A stretch of DNA of 64,000 nucleotides. It comes from Fallopia convolvulus (Eukaryota > Streptophyta > Magnoliopsida > Caryophyllales > Polygonaceae). Under the pieces are notes generated by a model. The model did no database searches, was not told the origin of the DNA, and worked only from the letters and a program-made list of their open reading frames with translations. The DNA lies in NCBI GenBank assembly GCA_964016875.1, contig OZ024734.1, positions 50,884,622 to 50,948,621 of the forward strand, read 5' to 3'. Every line of letters begins with the position of its first letter. The stretch's first letter is position 1. Positions 55,911-64,000 of this stretch are shown here, in pieces. A program made the translations under genes and the position numbers.

Positions 55911-56196
55911 TATGGGCTCAGCCCACCTGAGCCGTCTCTAGCCCAAGAGGCCCATTATCACTTCTTTTCCCTATTTGGGTGACGCCTCCTTTTCGTTAGT
56001 TGCTTTACAAGCACAACTATATATAGTGCCAAGCTACCTCTTTTTAGTAGTTTTACAGAGAATGAAACTCTGGTGGGTTTTGGATTTCGTCCTCTTCAAG
56101 AATCAATAATCTGTAAAACTCGTTTTGATTTAATCAATTATCCTTTGTCTGGAGCTTGTTGTGAGCTCTTTTATCTTGCTTTCCTAGTTGTTTATA
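55911..56196 (+). repeat. CopB 3' LTR, 286 bp
   Basis: Same length as the 5' LTR with four substitutions, followed by the ATTTT target site. Confidence 0.9.
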
Positions 56197-56640
56197 ATTT
56201 TGCATATGAAGCCGAAGATGTCATTGAGAGGTACGTTCATCAAGTTTCTCGTCGGCGGAAAACTGGGATCTTGAATGCCATTAAGTGGTTTTCATGCGTA
56301 TGTGGGGATGCTCTAACCGTACATGATATTGGTTCAAGTATGGATGACCTGAGTAGCAAATTAAATAACAAAGTTGATCTCTAGGCTGCAGACGTATGGA
56401 TTCAAATTATTAGGCAGCATGAGAATAACTTATAATTTTGCCATGAGAGAACAAAGGGGAACTTATTCTCATGTAGAAGAAAAAGTTGTAGGGTTGGAGA
56501 ATCATATAGCAATACTAGTAGATAAGCTTGTGGATGAACATGAAGTTAAAGTTGTGGGTATATGTGGAATAGGAGGTTTGGGGAAGACAACTGATACAGG
56601 TTATTGCTAACCTGTACAATTCAGTAACTAAATTGAAGGA
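56197..56640 (+). pseudogene. CC-NLR pseudogene, end of coiled coil and NB-ARC P-loop
   Basis: It continues the interrupted gene: FAYEAEDVIERYVHQVSRR, then the linker (REQRGTYSHVEEKVVGLENHI) and the NB-ARC start with P-loop GIGGLGKTT at about 56566-56592. A few codons are missing after KTT (a LAR-type step to QVIANLYNSV), and a frameshift at 56382 splits the linker. The sequence stops resembling an NLR after about 56640, so most of NB-ARC is lost. The likely C-terminal part is at 58511. Confidence 0.8.
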
Positions 56641-56974
56641 GAAGGGTAGAATGTTCAGGCGGCCGGAAGTGAAGAGTGACGAGAAAGTGGTGAAAGGCCT
56701 GGCGGCCAGAGGGAGAGTTAGACGAGAGAAGAATAGCGTAAGAGAGATTAGGGCAAATAATTAATTTCTGGATAATGAAAAATATAACATCACAAGAGTA
56801 TTTATACTAACTTCTTCCACTAAGCCCTAATCTAATTCTAATCCTAACAGTTCAACAAACGCGTCTCGGGAAAGAACCGTAAAGAAAACCCGAGAAGAGA
56901 GATAAACTCTAATTTATAAAAATACATTAATAAAAATATATAATTAACATATCAATCACTCCCCCGGTAAGAAT
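56641..56974. other. AT-rich insert, unassigned
   Basis: Sequence between the NLR P-loop piece and the dispersed repeat. Phrases such as ATCAATCACTCCCCCGGT near 56960 look like a retroelement leader, and the copy near 26 kb shares it. No gene recognised. Confidence 0.4.
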
Positions 56975-57232
56975 CGACTCGTCCTCGAGGCGGAAATCAG
57001 GAGGAGGCTGCGAACGCGTCAATCAGGTCCTCCAGGGTCGAACACAAATGAGTCGATCGATGTAAAGGAGCCGCCAAAATCACAAATCGAAACAGCAAAA
57101 GACGCTTAGTCGTAGGCGTATTGCGACTCCACTCAACCAAATACGCAACCAGGGCCGCAACCCTAATTTTTGGAAGGGGGTCTTGGCGAGGCGGTGCAAC
57201 GATGGTCGCAATGGAAAGAGTCGCGAGCGTGG
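56975..57232 (+). repeat. Dispersed repeat, inverted copy of 25735-26015
   Basis: Starts at GACTCGTCCTCGAGGCGGAA and matches the minus strand of 25735-26015 for about 260 bp. The two copies then diverge. Confidence 0.7.
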
Positions 57233-57378
57233 AGACGTTTGCAGCGGGTGCTGGCCGTGGGCGCCCCGGCACTAGCCGCGGGTGCATGAGCCGCGGGCGC
57301 GGGCGCGGAACCGCGGGCGCGGGTTCTGGTGGACGAGGCCGTGGTGGTGGCTACGGGCGTGGCGGCGACCGCTGCTGA
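57233..57378 (+). other. GC-rich Gly/Arg-coding stretch
   Basis: One frame encodes a run of RGRG and GGRGRGGG-type residues ending at a TGA. It continues the dispersed repeat and could be the Gly/Arg-rich end of a retroelement gag, but it has no partner domain. Confidence 0.35.
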
Positions 57379-57441
57379 CTTGCCGACAATTGAAGTTGAT
57401 GTCGACGGCGACCATAACACTTCGAGTTGACAACAACCACT

Positions 57442-57610
57442 ACTACACAAATATCATTTTATCTCTGGGTATAATATCCCGAGTGTTTTTTTATCAGGGA
57501 TAAAATAGGGTAAAATATTTTAAAAAAAAATCTTTTTTCATTAAGCTGATAAAAATCAAATATCCCGGTTAATATTTTAAAATGCGAGGGATATTTAATC
57601 ATGTAGTATT
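57442..57610 (+). mobile_element. Possible CACTA-type transposon end
   Basis: Begins CACTACTACACAAATATC and carries several short GGGATAT / ATATCCCG copies in both orientations, as in CACTA subterminal repeats. The opposite end is not found, so this is tentative. From 57610 to 58190 there are GA-rich CGGAA..GCGAGAGAGA units and no gene. Confidence 0.35.
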
Positions 57611-58197
57611 AAAAATACAAACACAAATATCCCGGATGAGAATAAATAACAATGAATGCACTCGGGAGAAATCAGGACGGAAGGAACCAACGAGAGAGAA
57701 TCCACCCCAAACCCTAACCTTCTTCTCAGAAGGAACCAGCGAGAGAGTATCTGGACGGAAAGAGAGAAAATCATCGAGAGAGAACCACGACGGAAACAGC
57801 GAGAGAGAATGAGGACGGAACGACGGACTCGGGAGAAAGAATTCGAATTCACCGCGACATATCTTCTCTGCCTCGTCAAATTCTTCAATTTCGTCTCCAA
57901 AATTGATCGGTTTGAACTTGCTGTCCTCAATTGAATTTTTCTTCCTAATGTCTTTATGTCAACAGTGGTTCGTATTTCTCAATTGAGAAACATCCAAATT
58001 TTCACTTGTTTTGTGTCGATGCTGCCTGGCTGAGAATTGGGGGCCGTTGGCCTCCGCCACTGCATCTAGGGTTTGAATTGCAAGTTCTTTGAGTTTCCTT
58101 CTTCTCCTTCAAAGTATGGGGATTAAATTGCAACTTACAAAAGACAATTTTCGTGTCCATGGCTCGAAGCCATTGCTTGTCGTCTTCCCAAGCCATT

Positions 58198-58284
58198 GAT
58201 CACGGCTCCCAGATGTACTTCCCACACATAGTACTTGAGAATTCATGACCTAATGTGTGGGAAGTACATCTGGGAGCCGTGATC
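58198..58284. repeat. Perfect 32-bp inverted repeat with 23-nt spacer
   Basis: Arms 58198-58229 and 58253-58284 are exact reverse complements (GATCACGGCTCCCAGATGTA at the outer end). The spacer AGTACTTGAGAATTCATGA recurs just downstream at about 58302-58320. Confidence 0.9.
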
Positions 58285-58510
58285 TTCAGATGGTATTGGT
58301 TTTTTTTCTCAGTACTTGAGAATTCATGAGCCTCCGTAAATTTGTATACAATGTGTGTACTTAATTTGTTTCTAATTGCTGAAAGTTATTCTTTGAATAC
58401 CTGCAAGAATACATCTTTGAAAAAATTGATATGTTGTGTCACGTTTACACTAGATGAATGGTTGTGGTAGATTTTATTTAAAAAATTGAAAGACAAGATA
58501 TCACTCCACG

Positions 58511-58889
58511 TTTTATCTTGTGATAAATGAAGTTATATGTGGGGAGATTCCGGAACAGTGTATTATGGAGTTGGAGAAGCTTCCTCATTTGAAACTTCTT
58601 GAGCTAAGGGACACACCTTTTAGACATAGTAAAATGATCTTCTCTTATGGATGTTTCAAGCAGCTAAATTGGTTACACATCGTTAGAATGGGAAACTTAA
58701 AGGAGTGGGAGGTGGGGAAAGGATCCCTTCTTAATCTCCAATACTTGAGTCTATATGGATGTGAAAATTTGGAAGAGTGGGGGGTGGGGGAAGGAGCCTT
58801 GCCTAGGATCCACTACTTGGACCTACGTTTGTGTCCCTGGAAACATCCAAATTTTACCCGTCTCACTCAAGATCCTTTATCAAATTGAT
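58511..58889 (+). pseudogene. CC-NLR pseudogene, C-terminal LRR piece
   Basis: Encodes NLR-type leucine-rich repeats (MELEKLPHLKLLELRDTPF, FKQLNWLHIVRMGNLKEW, LLNLQYLSLYGCENLEEW), ending near LTQDPLSN. It has the same strand as the N-terminal pieces at 50709 and 56197 and is probably the same gene. The intervening NB-ARC and most LRRs are missing or replaced by 56641-58490. Confidence 0.75.
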
Positions 58890-58989
58890 CATATCAATGG
58901 AATTGAGAAGTACAAACAAGCAACGCACGATGAGATTGAGGGTGCACGCTCATCACTTGTTTATAGCAATAGAGGTGAGTGAGGAGGCA

Positions 58990-59737
58990 TGATTCTTTTT
59001 CCCTTTTACCATAAATGCTTAGATGCATGTAACATATATGTTATCGTCCTTCGTTTACCTTCCTGAACACAAAATTTTCAACTTAAGCTCCGTATTTTAG
59101 CACACATATTTGTTGTGTTTAACTCACTTTTATCACTTGAATTCAGCAAAGAACAGAACCAGAAAACATACAGTTTTTTTCAATGGTGTGGCGCTCACTT
59201 AAGGCTTGACCATCACCTTATTCTGGTTTCGGATGCACTACTTGCACCAGACTTTGACTCTAACAAGAAGCTAAACAGATTCCTACAAATAAGCAAATGA
59301 AATCCTAAAATCTAAACATGTTTGTGTGCATTTTCTATCAAGGATCAAATTGTTTGATTTGGGCATAACTAAATGAATAAAATAGATAGAATTAAAGAGT
59401 GGAATGACAGGAACCTACATATGAATTCCAAAATTCAGAGGGCATGTACTTTAATTGTGTTTTTTTTGGTCGAAGTTTAATTGTGTTTTTTGTAAGAGGC
59501 TAAGAGCACATTCAACAAAATTTTAGCAATCAAAACAAGAGAAGAAATTGTTGGGGAATCTTTTTGCCAAATTCAAAAACAGAAGAAGAAATCAAAGAAT
59601 ACCTGTGTCAAGATGTTAAAATGATCACAGATTGCTTCCTTAAACCACAATAATCAATTAATTCTAGGAAGAAGAGACTTTACATTCAAAATGATAACAA
59701 ACTGATTACAAGCTACAACAGATGTACTAGAACTCTT
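58990..59737. other. Intergenic, tail-to-tail NLR spacer
   Basis: AT-rich sequence between the 3' ends of two convergent NLR-type genes. I see no gene or clear repeat. Poly(A) signals could lie on both strands. Confidence 0.5.
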
Positions 59738-62700
59738 TTATTCTGGGTCATCAATTTCCTTTCTCCACACATCATACGTACCAGTAAAGTTCTGGATATG
59801 GTGACAATCATATTTTGCAAAATATATCATATGTGGGAAAAGTCCCTTTAATATACGCCAATCCATGTCCATGCTGGACAAGTACTTCAAAATCAAAGTC
59901 TTGACACTCCAACCGTTTTGATCGGTGCCTCCATGCAATGTCTTGAGATTTCCTCCAATGATGTAGAGCTTCTCAAGCTTCCTCAATTCACTTGGATGTA
60001 ACCAATTCGGTGCGGTTTCTAAAGGGAAACAACACAACGTCAATTTCTTTATCTCGTGCAACCGATTGCTTCTTAATTGGTCCTTTGTATCACTTTGGCG
60101 TTCTTGTTGCTTCCAACATTTCAGCTGTTTCCATCTCGAAATCCTCAATGCTCCATGCCCAACGTCGTCCTTTGGTTCTTGGTCCTTGTAGCGATTCGCT
60201 CTCCATGTAATCTGTAGGTTGGAAAGCTTCTTCATTTGCTTGAATACTTCAAGATCATCAGTGTAAGGGAAGTTGTCTCTGTTCACAACAAGGTGCAAAT
60301 TTCTCAAGCTCTCTAACTTCAACAGTTCTCTAAGAGTGCATGCCTTTGTATGCTGTTGTCCACCAAAGTTGTACGTGATCACGAACCCTTTAAGCGACAC
60401 AAGCTTCGATAGCGACATTAGTCCTTTTGGCAACTTGGAAAGCAGGTGACAATGTGTTAGGTCTAAATGGGTAAGATTCTCCAGGGATCCAATGCCAGCA
60501 GGAAGTTCCTCCAAGTTACAACAATACCTGAGATTGAGCATTCTCAGATTGGTGAGCTTACACATGGAATTCGGAAGCTTAATGATCGCTGAAAACGAAT
60601 CTAAGCACAAATGCCTCAATTGCTTCATGTTTTGTAGCTCGTCCAGGAACTTTAAATCCATGACATTAATGTGCTCCTCATTTTCACAATATGGATCCCC
60701 GAGATGCAGAACAACCAAATTCCTCATCTCGGAGAACCATTTCACATTCAAATCGAGTATGGACTCGCTGACGTGAAGCAACGTGTGTACATCTTTGAAG
60801 CTTTGAAGCTTTCCAATAGAGCGGGCATAACTCGACCAGAGCTGGCAAGAAGATGGGTACTGGCCTTGAGATTTCAACAAACAAGCCCTTTGGGAGCCTG
60901 TGAAATGTGGGGTATGGCTGAGCACCCCATTCTTCTCAATAAAATCAAAGAATAATGATGCCTTTGCTTGTTCCTTTACAAAGTAGTGTACATCTTTAAA
61001 CATGGAGTATTGTCTTTCATTCTGTGGAATGATGAAACCCTTCTCTTCTAGAACCTTCAAAATATGTTGTCCAATTTCCCGAATCGTGTTTTGACTCTCC
61101 ACGTCGCCCTTGTCAGTACTAACTTCTCTGCTTGGATTTGGATCAAGGCTATTTAGGTTTTGGTTTGAAGTAGGTTGTGTTTCTTTCATGGAATTATCAT
61201 ATAAGATTGGGTCAATGAATCCCTCACCATACCACAAGTGGATTAACTTCCTTTCCTTGACCAATATGCTATATTCACCAGAGGGAAAGGCACCAAAATA
61301 CAACAAGCAATTCTTTTGGATGTTTGTTAGAGATTCATACGAGCTAATGAGGTCTTCCGTATCCCCTCTGTTCGAGTCACCGACCTCACTCATGTCCTTG
61401 TTGCCCGCGCACAATATCTTCTTCTTTTTCTTCTTTTTCTTCTTCTCCTCGTCCTCCTCCCGACCTAATTGTTTAGGAGGGGGGACTAGGAGCTTTAACT
61501 TGGCAACTTCCCGAATGAGTTCACTCGAGTCGATGGAATCAAGTGAGAAGTCTCCCTTTGAGATATCGGTTGCAGCATCCATGAGCTCATGCAAAAGCTC
61601 CTCACATGTATTGTAATTGGAAGAGCTCTCAAGGGGGTAGATGTGTTTTAGTAAGTATCTCAAATCTCTATGGATGCTTCCACACTTCTTGATCAAGAGG
61701 TTTTCACTCACTTTATCGGTTGTGGTTATGATATTTTCTTCAATGTTTGAAATAAGAAGGTCGAGCTTTTCAAATTCATACTTGAATCGATCAAACCCTG
61801 ACTCGCCAATAAAAGTGGAGACAAGATGAAATTCACTAGGATTGGAGATTGTTTCTAGAACATGTGTTGAAGGAATATCACCATCCCCACCTAGAATTTT
61901 TTCTTGAACATTTCCAGGAAGGCCACTTTTGGCTTCTAGTTTATGACAATTTTCCAATAAAAGATCTTTGAGGTTTATGAGATTTGACAAGTCTGGTAAT
62001 TTTTCCAATGGTGTATGTGAAAGGTTGAGTGTTTGAAGATTTGTTAGGTTAGCAAAGGAAGGTAGATGATTGACATTAGTTTTGGAGAGATCAAGTTTCT
62101 CAAGGCATGACATGTCATCAAAAAGACCCTCTCTCAATTCTTGTAAACAACAACACCCCAAGAGATTAAGCTCCTTCAAGTTTCGAAGACTATTTAGATC
62201 TTCAGGTAAATCAGCAAGGATTTCACACCCCGAGATGTCAACCACTTCGAGGTTTGTTAGCCTTTTCAATTCCGGGAGATTTACTAACCTAGTGCATTCC
62301 CTGAGTATGAGGTGACGAAGGTGAATAAGATCTGAAATAAAGCCAATGGAATCAATGCTAGTTCTCGATAGATCAAGAGCTACAAGATCACAAGACATCC
62401 TTAACTCATGAAGATCAACCAGATTTTGAACTCCGGAAAGATCAACTGTCGTAAGTTTTGGTAGAGGGTTGGGAAACTTAAAGATGAATGCTTTTGTATC
62501 TCTAAAATATAGATGACTGAGTTCCCGACAATCCGACAAAACAATCGTAAGCAAGGGTGTACCAGAAAGATCAAGCTTTTGAAGGTTGCGATGGCAAAAG
62601 CGCTCAGAGCGTTGCATTTGTTGCAAAGTGGTGCATTGGGATAGATCAACCTCCTCGAGCGATGTAAAGAGAGTGAGATCGGGAAGGGATCGTAGTCTAG

Positions 62701-63328
62701 AACACCCTTTAAGAATGAGCCAACGAAGTTCATTGTTATAGTAATAAAATGGGAATGCTTCAATAGGAAGATAAGATAGATCAAGGCATTGAAGTGAGGG
62801 CAAGGGAGGAAACCTTGGAAGAGAATGCAGATTAATACAACCTCTAAGAACCAGGGAACGGAAATTCGTAAGCTTCGAAAAGAACTCATCCGAAGGGAAT
62901 TGTTGGATTGGAAGATGAGACAAGTTGAGGGATTGGAGTTGAGTCATTTCGGAGATTGCATCAGGAACGGTTGTGAGAAAGCTAATACCAGAGATTTCAA
63001 GAGACGTTAAGGTTTTGAAACTTTCGAAAGGGAAGTGAGCTTGTTGTAGTAACAACTCACAACCTCGAAGCAGCAACACAGAGGGTTCCTTTATCTTCTC
63101 AAGTATAGGCTTAATGGAGGCTTGGGTGGGGTTGAAATGGTTTACATGTTTGTGCCCCTGCTCTGGGCTGAGGAATTCATTGAGCTTATGATTGCCTCCA
63201 ATCAAATTGATTTTGACCCTAGGATGAAATCCTTTAGTGAGGTCAAATCCCTCAGTGATACTCCCATCAAGAACAAAATCACCTTCGTTGTCACTTCCAT
63301 CCCGAACTGAAACAATTTGGTTGCTCAT
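59738..63328 (-). CDS. NLR-derived LRR / winged-helix / LRR protein lacking a P-loop
   Basis: An uninterrupted 1196-residue frame starts at MSNQIVSVRDG (ATG 63328). The N-terminal LRR block spans about residues 80-480 (TNLEVVDISGCEILADLPEDL-type repeats). A helical region (about 495-615, FDRFKYEFEKLDLLISNIEE) and a poly-lysine run near 633 follow. An NLR winged-helix (ARC2) segment lies at about 660-790 (SYESLTNIQKNCLLYFGAFP, LIHLWYGEGFI). A second LRR block covers about 860-1196. No GxGGxGKT P-loop, kinase 2 or GLPL motif is present, so the nucleotide switch is missing. It may be a regulatory or sensor-type NLR derivative acting in the cytosol; function is inferred. A splice acceptor (TCTGCAG) sits 2 nt before the ATG, so translation from further upstream is unlikely. 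Confidence 0.82.
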   Translation of the reverse strand: MSNQIVSVRDGSDNEGDFVLDGSITEGFDLTKGFHPRVKINLIGGNHKLNEFLSPEQGHKHVNHFNPTQASIKPILEKIKEPSVLLLRGCELLLQQAHFPFESFKTLTSLEISGISFLTTVPDAISEMTQLQSLNLSHLPIQQFPSDEFFSKLTNFRSLVLRGCINLHSLPRFPPLPSLQCLDLSYLPIEAFPFYYYNNELRWLILKGCSRLRSLPDLTLFTSLEEVDLSQCTTLQQMQRSERFCHRNLQKLDLSGTPLLTIVLSDCRELSHLYFRDTKAFIFKFPNPLPKLTTVDLSGVQNLVDLHELRMSCDLVALDLSRTSIDSIGFISDLIHLRHLILRECTRLVNLPELKRLTNLEVVDISGCEILADLPEDLNSLRNLKELNLLGCCCLQELREGLFDDMSCLEKLDLSKTNVNHLPSFANLTNLQTLNLSHTPLEKLPDLSNLINLKDLLLENCHKLEAKSGLPGNVQEKILGGDGDIPSTHVLETISNPSEFHLVSTFIGESGFDRFKYEFEKLDLLISNIEENIITTTDKVSENLLIKKCGSIHRDLRYLLKHIYPLESSSNYNTCEELLHELMDAATDISKGDFSLDSIDSSELIREVAKLKLLVPPPKQLGREEDEEKKKKKKKKKILCAGNKDMSEVGDSNRGDTEDLISSYESLTNIQKNCLLYFGAFPSGEYSILVKERKLIHLWYGEGFIDPILYDNSMKETQPTSNQNLNSLDPNPSREVSTDKGDVESQNTIREIGQHILKVLEEKGFIIPQNERQYSMFKDVHYFVKEQAKASLFFDFIEKNGVLSHTPHFTGSQRACLLKSQGQYPSSCQLWSSYARSIGKLQSFKDVHTLLHVSESILDLNVKWFSEMRNLVVLHLGDPYCENEEHINVMDLKFLDELQNMKQLRHLCLDSFSAIIKLPNSMCKLTNLRMLNLRYCCNLEELPAGIGSLENLTHLDLTHCHLLSKLPKGLMSLSKLVSLKGFVITYNFGGQQHTKACTLRELLKLESLRNLHLVVNRDNFPYTDDLEVFKQMKKLSNLQITWRANRYKDQEPKDDVGHGALRISRWKQLKCWKQQERQSDTKDQLRSNRLHEIKKLTLCCFPLETAPNWLHPSELRKLEKLYIIGGNLKTLHGGTDQNGWSVKTLILKYLSSMDMDWRILKGLFPHMIYFAKYDCHHIQNFTGTYDVWRKEIDDPE

Positions 63329-63330
63329 TT

Positions 63331-63455
63331 CTGCAGATAATATTGACACAACAAGAATTCATTCAAAAATTGCTGTAAAAACATATATATACAAGGAGAT
63401 CGAACAAATAACATAATGAACCAAGCCTGAGAAACACAGAGAGATAGAAACATAC
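63331..63455 (-). other. Predicted 5'-UTR intron of the LRR gene
   Basis: On the minus strand a donor GGTATGTTTC at about 63455 and an acceptor ATTATCTGCAG at 63331 frame a 125-bp T-rich intron immediately before the start codon. Confidence 0.6.
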
Positions 63456-64000
63456 CAAAACAACTGATCAAGATTATTTATGGAATCCTCTAACGCCCGA
63501 GAGTAGGGATGATTATTTGTGGGGAGAAGGGATGATCAAGATATCAATGATCTGTCTTGAATGTGTGTTAGATAGATATACTGGATAGAAATATAGAATA
63601 ATCACTCAACAACTGAGTCTTGTACATTAAAGAATAGTTAGTTGTAAATCGAATCTTTTTTTATTATTATCTTTTGCTCGAAAACAAGTATTTTCCTACC
63701 TACTGGCTACTACTTCGGCAGATAAGGCCGGTATTTTCGTACCTACTACTTGGGAGATGACAGGGATGATTATTTTTGTTGTCTAACTGAAAATTATTAT
63801 CGTTCGTCGTTGTTTAAGAATTTTTGTTTGTATTATTCATGAAAACTAGTTTAATTTCCCTTGCACAAAAAATTACTTAAAAATTTTGAAATATTAAAAA
63901 AATATGCTGAAGCTGAAACTGGTGGTGCCCTTTGAAGGATAGTCAATCATCTATGAGGATTGAAAACAATAAAGGAGAAACTGGTGCCTGTATAATACTA
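63456..64000. other. Upstream region of the LRR gene, no gene seen
   Basis: AT-rich, presumably the 5' UTR start and promoter of the minus-strand LRR gene. I see no coding signal. A phrase ACCTACT(A)CTTGG occurs twice near 63697 and 63750. Confidence 0.5.

Larger units (their letters stand above)
50918..56196 (+). mobile_element. Ty1/Copia element 'CopB' with TA...TA LTR ends
   Basis: Paired 286-bp LTRs at 50918-51203 and 55911-56196 differ at four positions. Flanks ATTCT (50913-50917) and ATTTT (56197-56201) are a 5-bp duplication with one change. Joining the flanks at this point restores the host NLR reading RDFAYEAED, which fixes the boundaries. An initiator-Met primer site (TGGTATCAAAGC, 51204-51215) and a polypurine tract (GAGGGGGGTG, 55901-55910) abut the LTRs. 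Confidence 0.9.

Noticed and set aside
56566..58889. A single functional NLR gene from 50.7 to 58.9 kb with a giant intron.
   Set aside because: There are stops, frameshifts, a lost NB-ARC and a Copia insertion within a coding exon, so it is a pseudogene.

Overview
This window is plant nuclear DNA and most likely comes from a eudicot. It carries a papain-type cysteine protease gene with plant-style introns, CC-NLR disease-resistance sequences, Sire- and Athila-type LTR retrotransposons primed from initiator-Met and Asp tRNAs, a Mutator-like element, a Stowaway-type MITE, a Helitron and telomere-like AAACCCTA repeats. I cannot name the species. About three quarters of the window is transposable elements, many nested or broken.

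Layout, left to right. 1-2.8 kb: an AT-rich array, then remnants of a duplicated cysteine protease locus (a 3' end and a promoter piece, the latter holding a 468-bp Helitron). 2.8-25.1 kb: a LINE ORF1 (DUF4283) fragment split by a minus-strand Sire/Copia element (3186-24764, TSD GGATC). That element's 3' LTR is itself hit by a minus-strand Athila-type Gypsy element (3719-15046, here 'GypA'). 25.1-31.3 kb: Copia debris, a solo Sire LTR, a hAT-like MITE, the one apparently intact cysteine protease gene (28372-29884, five exons), a LINE tail, an Athila LTR remnant and a minisatellite.

31.3-50.6 kb: a Mutator-like element (31348-50500) with a 9-bp target duplication, sitting inside a Stowaway-type MITE. 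It carries a broken plant-mobile-domain (PMD) gene on the plus strand and a broken MULE transposase plus OTU protease gene on the minus strand. The transposase gene has an internal tandem duplication, and a second Athila-type element ('GypB', 36929-47037, TSD CGTAC) has landed on a splice donor of the duplicated part. 50.6-59 kb: a CC-NLR pseudogene broken by a Copia element (50918-56196) with non-canonical TA...TA LTR ends. 59.7-63.3 kb: a long uninterrupted minus-strand NLR-derived gene with two LRR blocks and no P-loop, tail-to-tail with the NLR pseudogene.

Only two host genes look potentially functional: the cysteine protease and the LRR/winged-helix/LRR gene. The most unexpected signals are in the two Athila-type elements. 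Each carries its own short palindromic GC-rich motif (GCGATCGC in GypA, CGCGCAAT/ATTGCGCG in GypB), repeated both in the LTRs and in coding linkers. The two elements also share two short hairpins at matching positions whose stems differ only by compensatory changes. All counts and alignments were done by eye.
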